The translations under genes and the position numbers were made by a program. 64,000 nt of DNA from Hyphomonas sp. (GTDB lineage Bacteria; Pseudomonadota; Alphaproteobacteria; Caulobacterales; Hyphomonadaceae): the NCBI RefSeq assembly GCF_018402285.1, contig NZ_JAGYJH010000003.1, forward strand, positions 744,001-808,000. Reading direction: 5' to 3'. Every line of letters starts with the position of its first letter. Position 1 is the first letter of the stretch. This document shows, one piece after another, positions 39,152 through 47,536 of the stretch. The notes under the pieces were generated by a model. That model worked only from the letters and a program-made list of their open reading frames with translations. It made no database searches and was not told where the DNA came from.

Positions 39152-40522
39152 ATGCATAACTCCTTCACCCTCGAAGCAACCGGCGCCGTCCAGGTCTGGC
39201 TCTACACCAGCAGCCAGTTTGGCGCGCTGGAGAACGATCCGTTCCCGAATGCACGGGCGGTGGCCGGGGCGCAAAGCTTCACTGGCGGGGCAGGGCAGAC
39301 CGTGTTCGTTCCCGGGCCGGACGGCAGGACCGCTCATATTCTCCACGGCCTCGGGCCGGGCCGCGACGCCCTCCTCCTGGCCGCGCTTTCGGCCAAGCTG
39401 CCGGCCGGTGACTATGAAATTGCCGCCACCGGAGGCTACCCCTTCGCCAGCATCGCGGCCGGCTGGGCAGACGGGGCCTACCGTTTCGACGGCTACAAGA
39501 CCGAAAAGCTCCCCCCGCCGCGCCTCGTCATCCCCGCGTCTGAGGATGCTGCCCGGTTCTCGCGGGAGGCCGAGGCGATCTGCGCCCTGCGCGACATGGT
39601 CAACACGCCCGCCGCCGACATGGGTCCTGAACAGATACACGCCCGCATGACCGCGCTGGGCGAGCGTCACGCTGCCCGCGTCGCGGCTGTGGTGGGCGAC
39701 GCGCTGATCGAGGAAAACTACCCGATGGTCCACGCCGTCGGCCGCGCCGCCGTCAAGGCGCCGCGCTTCCTCCTGCTGGAATGGGGCGCGCCCGGCGCGC
39801 CGAAAGTCTCGATCTGCGGCAAAGGCATCACCTTTGATACCGGCGGCCTCAATATCAAGACCGGCGATGGCATGCGTATCATGAAGAAGGATATGGGCGG
39901 GGCCGCCCATGCCATCGCGCTCGCCCAGCTCGTGATGGAAGCGCGCCTGCCCGTCCATCTGCGCCTCTTCGTGTCAGCGGCCGAAAACGCCATCGCGGGC
40001 GACGCCTTCCGCCCCGGCGACATTCTGCAGAGCCGCAAGGGCCTCACCGTCGAGATCGACAATACAGACGCTGAAGGCCGCCTCGTGCTGGGGGACGCGC
40101 TCACCCGCGCCAGCGAGGACCAGCCAGACCTGCTGATCGACTTTGCCACCCTCACCGGCGCTGCCCGCGTCGCCCTCGGCCCGGACCTTGCCCCGCTCTA
40201 TACAGATGATGAGCAGCTCGCCGCCGACATTCTCGCCGCGGCCGAAGAAACCGGCGACCCGGTCTGGCGCATGCCCCTCTGGGATCCCTATCTCGCCTAT
40301 CTGCAAAGTCCCGTTGCTGACCTTGTAAACTCCGGCGGGGCCGGGATGGCCGGCTCGATCACGGCCGCAGTCTTCCTCAAACAGTTCGTCTCGGCAAGAA
40401 GCTGGGCGCATTTCGACATCTGGGCCTGGCGCAAGGCCAAATACGGCCGCCCCGATGGCGGCGCCGCCTGCGGCCTGCGCGCGGTCTACACCATGCTGGA
40501 AAAACGCTATCCGACAGGCTGA
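39152..40522 (+). CDS. Leucyl aminopeptidase family protein (peptidase M17)
   Basis: A cytoplasmic two-metal aminopeptidase of 456 residues. The metal and active-site block GKGITFDTGGLNIK is at about residues 225-240. The diagnostic octapeptide NTDAEGRL is followed by VLGDAL, and the C-terminal region contains HFDIWAW. The N-terminal domain is shorter than in E. coli PepA, as in PepB-like members. It is monocistronic by spacing and divergent from the TPR lipoprotein gene. Confidence 0.9.
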   Translation: MHNSFTLEATGAVQVWLYTSSQFGALENDPFPNARAVAGAQSFTGGAGQTVFVPGPDGRTAHILHGLGPGRDALLLAALSAKLPAGDYEIAATGGYPFASIAAGWADGAYRFDGYKTEKLPPPRLVIPASEDAARFSREAEAICALRDMVNTPAADMGPEQIHARMTALGERHAARVAAVVGDALIEENYPMVHAVGRAAVKAPRFLLLEWGAPGAPKVSICGKGITFDTGGLNIKTGDGMRIMKKDMGGAAHAIALAQLVMEARLPVHLRLFVSAAENAIAGDAFRPGDILQSRKGLTVEIDNTDAEGRLVLGDALTRASEDQPDLLIDFATLTGAARVALGPDLAPLYTDDEQLAADILAAAEETGDPVWRMPLWDPYLAYLQSPVADLVNSGGAGMAGSITAAVFLKQFVSARSWAHFDIWAWRKAKYGRPDGGAACGLRAVYTMLEKRYPTG

Positions 40523-40820
40523 GGCCGCGCCGGTACAGACCGGATCGACCCCCTCTTTCGGCGCCCCGACGCCGCCACCTGGCTTGGATATTGCCAGTTA
40601 AGTCCGCCCGGATGGCCCCCGGGGCATCCTGGGCGCATCGCTTCTGTCACCTGGCAGGCGGCGAGGGGCCATCCCACCTCCCGGCAGCAGAGGCGGAGGG
40701 CGTGGCAAACCTCTTGCCCCTTCCTGAACGCTGCCAGGCACGCGGCGCTTTCCGCCGCCGGCTGCCAATCCCCGGCAAACCGGAAGGCTTGCCCCTGTCG
40801 GGCTTTATGTTCCGGAATTA
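40523..40820. other. Intergenic region of about 300 bases
   Basis: Lies between two convergent genes, the M17 peptidase and the small TPR protein. No coding signature, T-tailed terminator or clear repeat was seen. Reading frames crossing it run antisense into the TPR gene and lack binding sites. Confidence 0.5.
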
Positions 40821-41483
40821 TCAGTTCCCCGCCTTGATCCGCATTGCCTCGCGCACGCGCCCGCGCACGAGCAGCGTGTCGATATTCCTCGGATCGGCGG
40901 CCATGGAGGTTTCAACATCCCTCATCGCGAGGTCGAGCGCGTCCTTGTTGAGATGGATCTCTGCGCGCATCTGATAGGCAATGGCGTCGCCGGGAGAATT
41001 GGCGATCACGGCATTGAGGTCAGCCATTGCCTCGTCCCATTTGTCGATCACCATGTAGGCGCTCGCCCGGTCGAGCAGCAGGTCGTTCTCGCCCGGCGCA
41101 AGGCGCAGCGCTTCGGAAAAGGAAACGGCCGCCGCTTCCGCCGCGCCGATCTGCAGCCAGGCATTGCCCGCCTGCGAAAGATAGACCGCGCGCTGCTCCA
41201 GCGTGCCGCCATCGCTCGACATCGAGAGGTTCTCCAGCCGCACGGCGCCTTCTTCGACATTGCCGAGCGCGATCAGGGCGAGGGCCGTACACTGGCGCGC
41301 GCCGGGGCGGTTGCCCGCAAAGCTCCAGGCAAGGCCATCCTCATAGGCTTCTTCCGGCGCGGTCTCGATCTTCTCGACACAGGCCTCCAGCCTGGCGGCC
41401 TCGGCCTCGGCGGCGGCTAGCTGCGTGCCTGCGCTCTGCTGCAGGAAAAGCGCCGCACCGGCGGCCATGGCAATCAGCGACAT
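40821..41483 (-). CDS. Secreted TPR-repeat protein
   Basis: 220 residues. A short hydrophobic N-terminus (about 1-22, LIAMAAGAALFLQQSAGTQL) acts as a signal peptide or anchor. Three or so TPR-like units follow, the clearest being AAAVSFSEALRLAPGENDLLLDRASAYM and its successor DEAMADLNAVIANSPGDAIAY. Two Cys (at about 34 and 65) might form a disulfide. No specific family was recognised. It is divergent from the SDR gene with a 63-base gap. Confidence 0.75.
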   Translation of the reverse strand: MSLIAMAAGAALFLQQSAGTQLAAAEAEAARLEACVEKIETAPEEAYEDGLAWSFAGNRPGARQCTALALIALGNVEEGAVRLENLSMSSDGGTLEQRAVYLSQAGNAWLQIGAAEAAAVSFSEALRLAPGENDLLLDRASAYMVIDKWDEAMADLNAVIANSPGDAIAYQMRAEIHLNKDALDLAMRDVETSMAADPRNIDTLLVRGRVREAMRIKAGN

Positions 41484-41546
41484 GGGCAGGACACTCCAAA
41501 GCCTCTACATCCGTGCTCTTAGGCGCAACCGGAGCACCCTTTGCAA

Positions 41547-42410
41547 ATGACAGTTCAGCCATCTCTGCTGTTTGTTTTCGGGCTTGGCTACTCTGCCCAG
41601 CAGTTGGCCAGCCGCCTCATGGCATCTGGCTGGCAGGTTGCCGGCACGGTTCGCAGCGAGGCCAGGGCGGCCGGTCTCAGATCGCGCGGCATCGATGCCC
41701 GGGTCTGGGCCGGGGAGGGGCCGCTCGAGGTGCCGGACGGGGCTCACTGGCTGGTCACCCTGCCGCCGGGAAAGGACGGTTGCCCGGCGGCGCAGAGTGT
41801 CCAGGCCTGTCCGCAACTGGCCGAAAGTGTCACCTATTTGTCCACAACGGGCGTCTACGGGGACCTGAATGGCGCCTGGGTGGCCGAGTGGAGCCCCGTC
41901 AATCCGGGCTCTGCGCGGGCCGCGGCGCGCGTCAAAGCCGAGGGACAATGGCTGGCCAAAACCGGGGGCAGGGCCCGCCTTGTCCGCCTGCCGGGGATCT
42001 ACGGACCTGGCAGGTCTGCCTTCGACCGTCTGCGCGAGGGCACGGCCCGGCGGATCGTCAAGGAGGGCCAGGTCTTCTCCCGCGTGCATGTCGATGACAT
42101 TGCTTCGGGCCTTGAGGCGCTGATGCAGCGCCCTGAAGTCACAGGCGTTCTGCATCTCTGCGATGATCTGCCCGCCCCGCCTCAGGACGTCATCACCCAT
42201 GCTGCCGGGCTGCTCGGGATTGATCCGCCACCGGAGGTTCCGTTCGATGCGGCCGACCTCTCCCCCATGGCGGCCAGCTTCTATGCCGAATGCAAGCGCG
42301 TGACCAATGCGCGGGCCAAGGCCGCCCTTGGCTGGCGCCCCGCCCATCCCACCTACCGCGACGGCCTTGCCGCCATCCTCGCCGCCGGATCGGGCAGAAT
42401 ATTTCCATGA
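41547..42410 (+). CDS. NAD(P)-dependent SDR / epimerase-like protein (YeeZ-like)
   Basis: 287 residues with an N-terminal dinucleotide-binding motif in modified form (LLFVFGLGYSAQQLASRL), STTGVYGDLNGAWV (TGVYG signature of the extended SDR group) and a C-terminal substrate region with RVHVDDIASGLEAL. It resembles the E. coli YeeZ group of NAD(P)-binding proteins. The substrate is not known. The ATG at 41547 is chosen over an upstream TTG. Confidence 0.8.
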   Translation: MTVQPSLLFVFGLGYSAQQLASRLMASGWQVAGTVRSEARAAGLRSRGIDARVWAGEGPLEVPDGAHWLVTLPPGKDGCPAAQSVQACPQLAESVTYLSTTGVYGDLNGAWVAEWSPVNPGSARAAARVKAEGQWLAKTGGRARLVRLPGIYGPGRSAFDRLREGTARRIVKEGQVFSRVHVDDIASGLEALMQRPEVTGVLHLCDDLPAPPQDVITHAAGLLGIDPPPEVPFDAADLSPMAASFYAECKRVTNARAKAALGWRPAHPTYRDGLAAILAAGSGRIFP

Positions 42411-42496
42411 CTTTCGTCACTTAGCCTCATTCGCGCCCTGTTGGCGCCGACCTTATCAGGTGTAAGGTGAAATGGGGAAATCGGAGGACGACAATC

Positions 42497-45400
42497 ATGG
42501 CATTGCAGGTAAGTGGCCCGCTGGGTGGGCTGAAGGCTGTTGTTTTTACACTGGTTTTGGCAGGTCTCGCCGCCTGTGGCGGCTCGCAGACCGGCACGAC
42601 GGCAGAGCAGGACGCCGATGCCAACGTCCTCGTCGAACGCTCCCCGGCAGACCAGGTCGCCGCCCGCAAGCGTGAGGAAGCCCGCCGCAAGGCCCGCGAA
42701 GGCGAAGAACAGGACTTCTCCTATTTCCGCTACCGCATCGACACATCCACCGAACAACCCCTTGCCTGCTTTGTATTTTCTGCCGCCCTCGATCCCCAGA
42801 CCGACTATTCCCCCTATGTCGAATTCCGCCCTTCCTTCCGCGCCGCACTGACGGTTGAAGGCCGCGAGCTGTGCGTGGGCGGCCTCGCCTTTGGCACCAG
42901 CCGCACCGCCACCCTTCTCGCCGGCCTGCCCGCCGCTGACGGGCGTACGCTCAGGCGCGGGGAAACCGTTCCGATCGATTTTGCAGACCGCCCGCCCTTC
43001 GTCGGTTTCAAGGGGACAGGCGTCATCCTCCCGCGTGAGAATGCAGACGGTCTCCCCGTGGAGACGGTCAATGTCGATCAGGTGAAAGTCACCGTCACCC
43101 GCGTCAACGACCGCGCCATCGTGTTCAAGAATGTCAGCGAAGGCCAGACCCGCGCACAGGGCCAATGGTCCTGGCTGTGGGGGGAGGATTCGCCCGAAGA
43201 TGTCGGCGAGGAAATCTTCACCGGCACCATGGATGTCGCCAACGCCCAGAACGCGGCCGTCATCACGGTCTTCCCGCTGCAGGATGTCGTCGGCCCGATG
43301 AAGCCCGGCGCCTATTTCGTACATGTCGAAGACGCTGCAAAAATTGGTGACGCCGAAGGCCCGCCGGCCTCTTCCGGACGCTGGATCCTGCTCACCGACC
43401 TTGCCCTCACCGCCTATTCCGGAGAGCAGGGGCTCGACGTGACCCTCCGCTCCCTGAAAGATGGCAAGACAGTCAGCGATGCCACGGTTCAGCTGCTGGC
43501 GGCCAACAACACCGTTCTTGCCGAGACCAGGCCGGATTCGGCCGGTCGCATCTCCTTCGACAAGCCGCTCCTCAGCGGCAAGGGCTCAATGGCGCCGCGC
43601 CTCGTTGTGGCCACCAATGCCAAAGGCGAACTCGCCGCGCTCGATCTCAACCGCTCGCCGGTCGACCTCTCCGAATATACTGTCGGTGGCCGCCGCACGC
43701 CCGGACCGGTGGACGCCTATGTCTATTCTGATCGGGGCATCTATCGCCCCGGCGAAACGGTCGAGCTGACCGCAATGCTGCGCGACCGGGCAGGCCGACA
43801 GGTTACCGGGCGCAATGGCCAGCTCGTGATCTATCGCCCCAACGGGCTGGTCGCGTCCAAGACGCGGTTCACCGACCCCAAATCCGGCGCGGTGACCCAA
43901 AGCTTTGCGCTGCCACGCGGCGCCTCGCGCGGCGAATGGCGCGCCAGCATCGAAATCGATGGCCTGGCCGCGCCGGCCGGAGAGATGCGCTTTGCGGTGG
44001 AGGATTTCGTGCCCCAGCGCATCGCGGTGGACGTTACTGCAGACCAGGACGCCCCGATGAAAGCCGGCGCGACGCGCACGGTCGATATTGCTGCCCGCTT
44101 CCTCTATGGCGCGCCCGGCGCTGGCCTGACGGTCAAGACCGAAGCGCGGATGGAGCCTGATCCCAGACCCTTCAAGGCGTTTGAGGGCTTTATCTATGGC
44201 CGCCACGACCAGAGCTTCGAACAGCAGATTCTCGAATTCGATGATGTGACAACGGACGGTGCCGGCAAGGCAGCGGTGCGCCTCTCGCCTGGCACGGCCG
44301 GGTCCAATTCAGGTATTCCGCTGCGCCTCAACACGGTTGTCAGCGTGCTCGAGCCTGGCGGCCGCGCTGTCGCCGAAAGCGTTCGCGTGCCATACCGCCC
44401 CGAGAACCTCTATGTCGGTCTCAAGCCCGGCTTTGACAGCTCGGTTCAGGAGGGCGGAGACGCGACCTTTGAAGTCGTCGCCGTCAATGCCGACGGGCAG
44501 GGCTCTGCCCAGCGCCTCAGCTGGAAAGTGCTGCAGGTCGACTATCATTATGACTGGTACCGTGAAGGCGACACCTGGAACTGGCGCCGCTCGCGTTCGG
44601 TCACCAAGGTCAATGAAGGCGTGGTCACCACGCCGGCTGGCGGCACTGCCGAGATCAAGGTGCCCGGGCTCGACTGGGGCAGTCATGAACTGGTGGTCGA
44701 GGGCCAGGGCGCCAATGCGTCTGTCGGCGCCTCAACCGGTTTCTATGTGGGCTGGGGCGGCTGGGAGAGCGCCGATGGCACCGAGGCGCCCGACCGGGTA
44801 AAAGTCGTCGCCGGGGAGAAAACGCCCAGGGCCGGCCAGAATGCCGAGCTGACAATCCTGCCGCCCTATGATGGCCAGGCCCAGGTCGTCGTGGCAACAG
44901 ACCGGGTCCTGTCAGTCCAGAACATTCCGGTCAGCGCGTCGGGCACCCGGATTACGCTTCCGGTCACGGAAGAGTGGGGCGAGGGCGCCTATGTGATGGT
45001 CAACGTCTATTCCGGCCGCGATCCCATCCTGCGGGCCAAACCCCGCCGCGCCGTAGGCATCGCTCATGTGCCCGTCGATATGTCCGCCCGCACGTTCGGG
45101 CTGACGATCAATTCGCCCGAGCTGGCCCGCCCGCGCGGCGAGCAGATGATAGAGGTCAACATTGCCGGTGGTCCGCGTGAGCCGGTCTTCCTGACGGTGG
45201 CGGCTGTGGATGAAGGCATCCTCCAGCTGACCAAGTTCAAATCGCCCGATCCGGTCGCCCATTATTTCGGCCGCAAGGCGCTCGGCGTCGAACTTTATGA
45301 CGATTATGGCCGCCTGCTCGATCCCAATCTCGGCATGCCTGCCGAAGTGCGCTCGGGCGGCGACCAGCTTGGCGGGGAAGGCCTGTCGGTCGTCCCGGTC

Positions 45401-47494
45401 AAATCGGTTGTCCTTTATTCGGGCCTAGTGGAGGTAGGCCGCGCCGGCAAAGCGCAGGTGCGTTTCGACATTCCCGAATTCAACGGCCAGCTGCGGATCA
45501 TGGCGGTCGCCTGGTCGAAGACCGGTGTTGGCTCTGCGGAGAAGAAGATGACGGTGCGCGACAAGGCGCCGTCCGATCTCGTCATGCCGCGCTTCCTGGC
45601 GCCGGGTGACGAAGCCGTCATTACCGCCAGCGTCGATAACGTCGAGCTCGCCAGTGGCCAGTTCAGCGCGACAGTCGTCGGTACGGGCCAGCTGAGCGTG
45701 GCAGAGGCCTCCCTCACGCGCACCCTCCAGAAAGGTCAGCGTGCGGATATCCCCGTGCGCGTGTCGGCGAAGGGCGAGGGCGTTTCCAGCCTCAGCCTGA
45801 ATGTCACCGGACCTGAAAACTACAGGGCTGACAGAAGCTACGACATCCAGACACGCTCGCCCTACCTTCCCGAAACCCGGGCGACGAGCCAGCTGATGCG
45901 GCCCGGCGAGACCTTCTTAGTCAGCCAGGCATTGCTGGCGGGCTATGTTCCCGGTTCGACGGAAGTCTCGGTCGGTTTCTCGCCGCTGCCCATCGACGCG
46001 CCGACGCTCTATGCCTCGCTCGACCGCTATCCCTATGGATGCACCGAGCAGATCACGAGCCGCGCCGTGCCGCTCCTCTATTCTGAGCAGCTCGTCTCGA
46101 TGGGTGCCAGGGAATCGCGGGACAATCCGCGCGACAAGGTCCAGACCGCGGTGAACACCGTTCTCAACCGTCAGGGGGCGGATGGCGCCTTTGGTCTGTG
46201 GCGCGAGGGAGATGGCTATGCCACGCCCTGGCTGGGCGCCTATGCAACGGACTTCATCTTCCGCGCCAAGGAAGCCGGTTATGCCGTACCCGATGAAGCC
46301 CTCAGCCGGGCCTATGGCGCCCTCCGCAATGTCGCCACCGGCGACAGCTGGCGGATCTATGGCTACGACACCGATGTCTATGAAAGCCGCTACAGCAGCG
46401 ATACCGTCCAGCAGATGATGTACCGGTCTTCGGCCTACGCGCTTTATGTGCTGGCCAAGGCAGGGGAGGCGGACATCTCCCGCCTGCGCTACCTGCATGA
46501 CCGGGAGCTCAGCAGCATCGAGAGCCCGCTGGCCCGCGCCCATATCGGGGCTGGCCTTGCCTATCTCGGTGACCGGGCCCGCGCGTCCTCAGCGTTCAAG
46601 TCGGCAGAGCAGGCGCTCGGCTACCGCAACACCGGCGACTATTACCAGACGCCGCTGCGCGATCTGGCGGCCATCGTCGGCCTCGCCGCAGAGGCTCAGC
46701 TTCCTGAAGTGGTTGCCCGTCTGGGCGAGCGTCTCGGCAAGGATGTGCCCGATGCGCCCAGCCTTACGACGCAGGAGAAGGCTTACCTGCTGCTCGCCGT
46801 CAACAGCCTGACAAAAGGCGAGACCGCCGTTCAGGTGGAGGTCGAAGGCCTGGGCAACGGCAGTGACAATGAGCGCCAGTACAGCCTGAGCGAGGCCCAG
46901 GCGAGGAGCGGGGCAAGCTTCCGCCTTGGCGGAAACACGCCGATCTTCCGCACCGTGCTGGTGACGGGCGCGCCGTCGTCGCCGCCTCCGGCCGTCTCGT
47001 CCAAGCTCGGTGTGGAGAAACGCTTCTTTGCCATGGACGGCGCGCAGGTGAAGCTCGACCAGATCCGTCAGGGCGATCGCATTGTCGTCGCCCTGACGAT
47101 TACGCCGGAAGAGCTCCGTGTAAATCCGGTGATCGTGGCAGACCTCCTGCCTGCGGGCTTCGAGATCGAAGCGGTCCTGCGCCCGGCGGACGGGCGGCTG
47201 GTGGAGTATGACTGGCGCACCGGCGAGGATCAGGTCCGCGCCGGCGCGTTCGGTTTCCTTGGCGAGATCGCCCGCCCGCAGAGCGCTCAGTCTCAGGATG
47301 ACCGGTTCGTTGCTGCCATCGACGTGACCGAAAACCCGGTCAGGCTTGCCTATGTTGTCCGCGCCGTCACGCCGGGCAGCTTTGCGATCCCCGGTGTTGT
47401 TGCCGAGGACATGTACCGCCCTGAAGTCTTCGCCCGTTCGGCGCCCGGCCGTGTGACCGTGCTCGCCGCGCAGGGCGCTGCAGGCGGACGCTGA
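42497..47494 (+). CDS. yfhM: Bacterial alpha-2-macroglobulin lipoprotein (YfhM-like)
   Basis: A periplasmic protease trap of 1665 residues, anchored to a membrane by lipid. The start at 42497 has GGAGG 9 bases upstream. The lipobox is LVLAGLAAC-GG (Cys at about 27). A series of macroglobulin-like beta domains leads to the thioester domain, where the internal thioester motif YGCTEQ is intact (Cys1182, Gln1185). The C-terminal part (about 1340-1665) contains the YfhM-type bacterial domain ending in EDMYRPEVFARS. It pairs with pbpC 19 bases downstream, the conserved yfhM-pbpC module. The proposed role is inhibition of proteases entering through a damaged wall while PBP1C repairs it. Confidence 0.93.
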   Translation: MALQVSGPLGGLKAVVFTLVLAGLAACGGSQTGTTAEQDADANVLVERSPADQVAARKREEARRKAREGEEQDFSYFRYRIDTSTEQPLACFVFSAALDPQTDYSPYVEFRPSFRAALTVEGRELCVGGLAFGTSRTATLLAGLPAADGRTLRRGETVPIDFADRPPFVGFKGTGVILPRENADGLPVETVNVDQVKVTVTRVNDRAIVFKNVSEGQTRAQGQWSWLWGEDSPEDVGEEIFTGTMDVANAQNAAVITVFPLQDVVGPMKPGAYFVHVEDAAKIGDAEGPPASSGRWILLTDLALTAYSGEQGLDVTLRSLKDGKTVSDATVQLLAANNTVLAETRPDSAGRISFDKPLLSGKGSMAPRLVVATNAKGELAALDLNRSPVDLSEYTVGGRRTPGPVDAYVYSDRGIYRPGETVELTAMLRDRAGRQVTGRNGQLVIYRPNGLVASKTRFTDPKSGAVTQSFALPRGASRGEWRASIEIDGLAAPAGEMRFAVEDFVPQRIAVDVTADQDAPMKAGATRTVDIAARFLYGAPGAGLTVKTEARMEPDPRPFKAFEGFIYGRHDQSFEQQILEFDDVTTDGAGKAAVRLSPGTAGSNSGIPLRLNTVVSVLEPGGRAVAESVRVPYRPENLYVGLKPGFDSSVQEGGDATFEVVAVNADGQGSAQRLSWKVLQVDYHYDWYREGDTWNWRRSRSVTKVNEGVVTTPAGGTAEIKVPGLDWGSHELVVEGQGANASVGASTGFYVGWGGWESADGTEAPDRVKVVAGEKTPRAGQNAELTILPPYDGQAQVVVATDRVLSVQNIPVSASGTRITLPVTEEWGEGAYVMVNVYSGRDPILRAKPRRAVGIAHVPVDMSARTFGLTINSPELARPRGEQMIEVNIAGGPREPVFLTVAAVDEGILQLTKFKSPDPVAHYFGRKALGVELYDDYGRLLDPNLGMPAEVRSGGDQLGGEGLSVVPVKSVVLYSGLVEVGRAGKAQVRFDIPEFNGQLRIMAVAWSKTGVGSAEKKMTVRDKAPSDLVMPRFLAPGDEAVITASVDNVELASGQFSATVVGTGQLSVAEASLTRTLQKGQRADIPVRVSAKGEGVSSLSLNVTGPENYRADRSYDIQTRSPYLPETRATSQLMRPGETFLVSQALLAGYVPGSTEVSVGFSPLPIDAPTLYASLDRYPYGCTEQITSRAVPLLYSEQLVSMGARESRDNPRDKVQTAVNTVLNRQGADGAFGLWREGDGYATPWLGAYATDFIFRAKEAGYAVPDEALSRAYGALRNVATGDSWRIYGYDTDVYESRYSSDTVQQMMYRSSAYALYVLAKAGEADISRLRYLHDRELSSIESPLARAHIGAGLAYLGDRARASSAFKSAEQALGYRNTGDYYQTPLRDLAAIVGLAAEAQLPEVVARLGERLGKDVPDAPSLTTQEKAYLLLAVNSLTKGETAVQVEVEGLGNGSDNERQYSLSEAQARSGASFRLGGNTPIFRTVLVTGAPSSPPPAVSSKLGVEKRFFAMDGAQVKLDQIRQGDRIVVALTITPEELRVNPVIVADLLPAGFEIEAVLRPADGRLVEYDWRTGEDQVRAGAFGFLGEIARPQSAQSQDDRFVAAIDVTENPVRLAYVVRAVTPGSFAIPGVVAEDMYRPEVFARSAPGRVTVLAAQGAAGGR

Positions 47495-47506
47495 GACAGG
47501 GGGAGG

Positions 47507-47536
47507 CCAGTCTTTGGGCCAGTCTTTGGGCCAGTC
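47507..47536 (+). repeat. 12-bp tandem repeat carrying duplicate start codons of pbpC
   Basis: The unit CCAGTCTTTGGG occurs at 47507-47518 and 47519-47530, with a partial third copy at 47531-47536. Each full copy contains a TTG in the pbpC frame (47514 and 47526), encoding the repeat MGQSLGQS. Only the first TTG is well spaced from GGGAGG at 47500-47506. Confidence 0.8.
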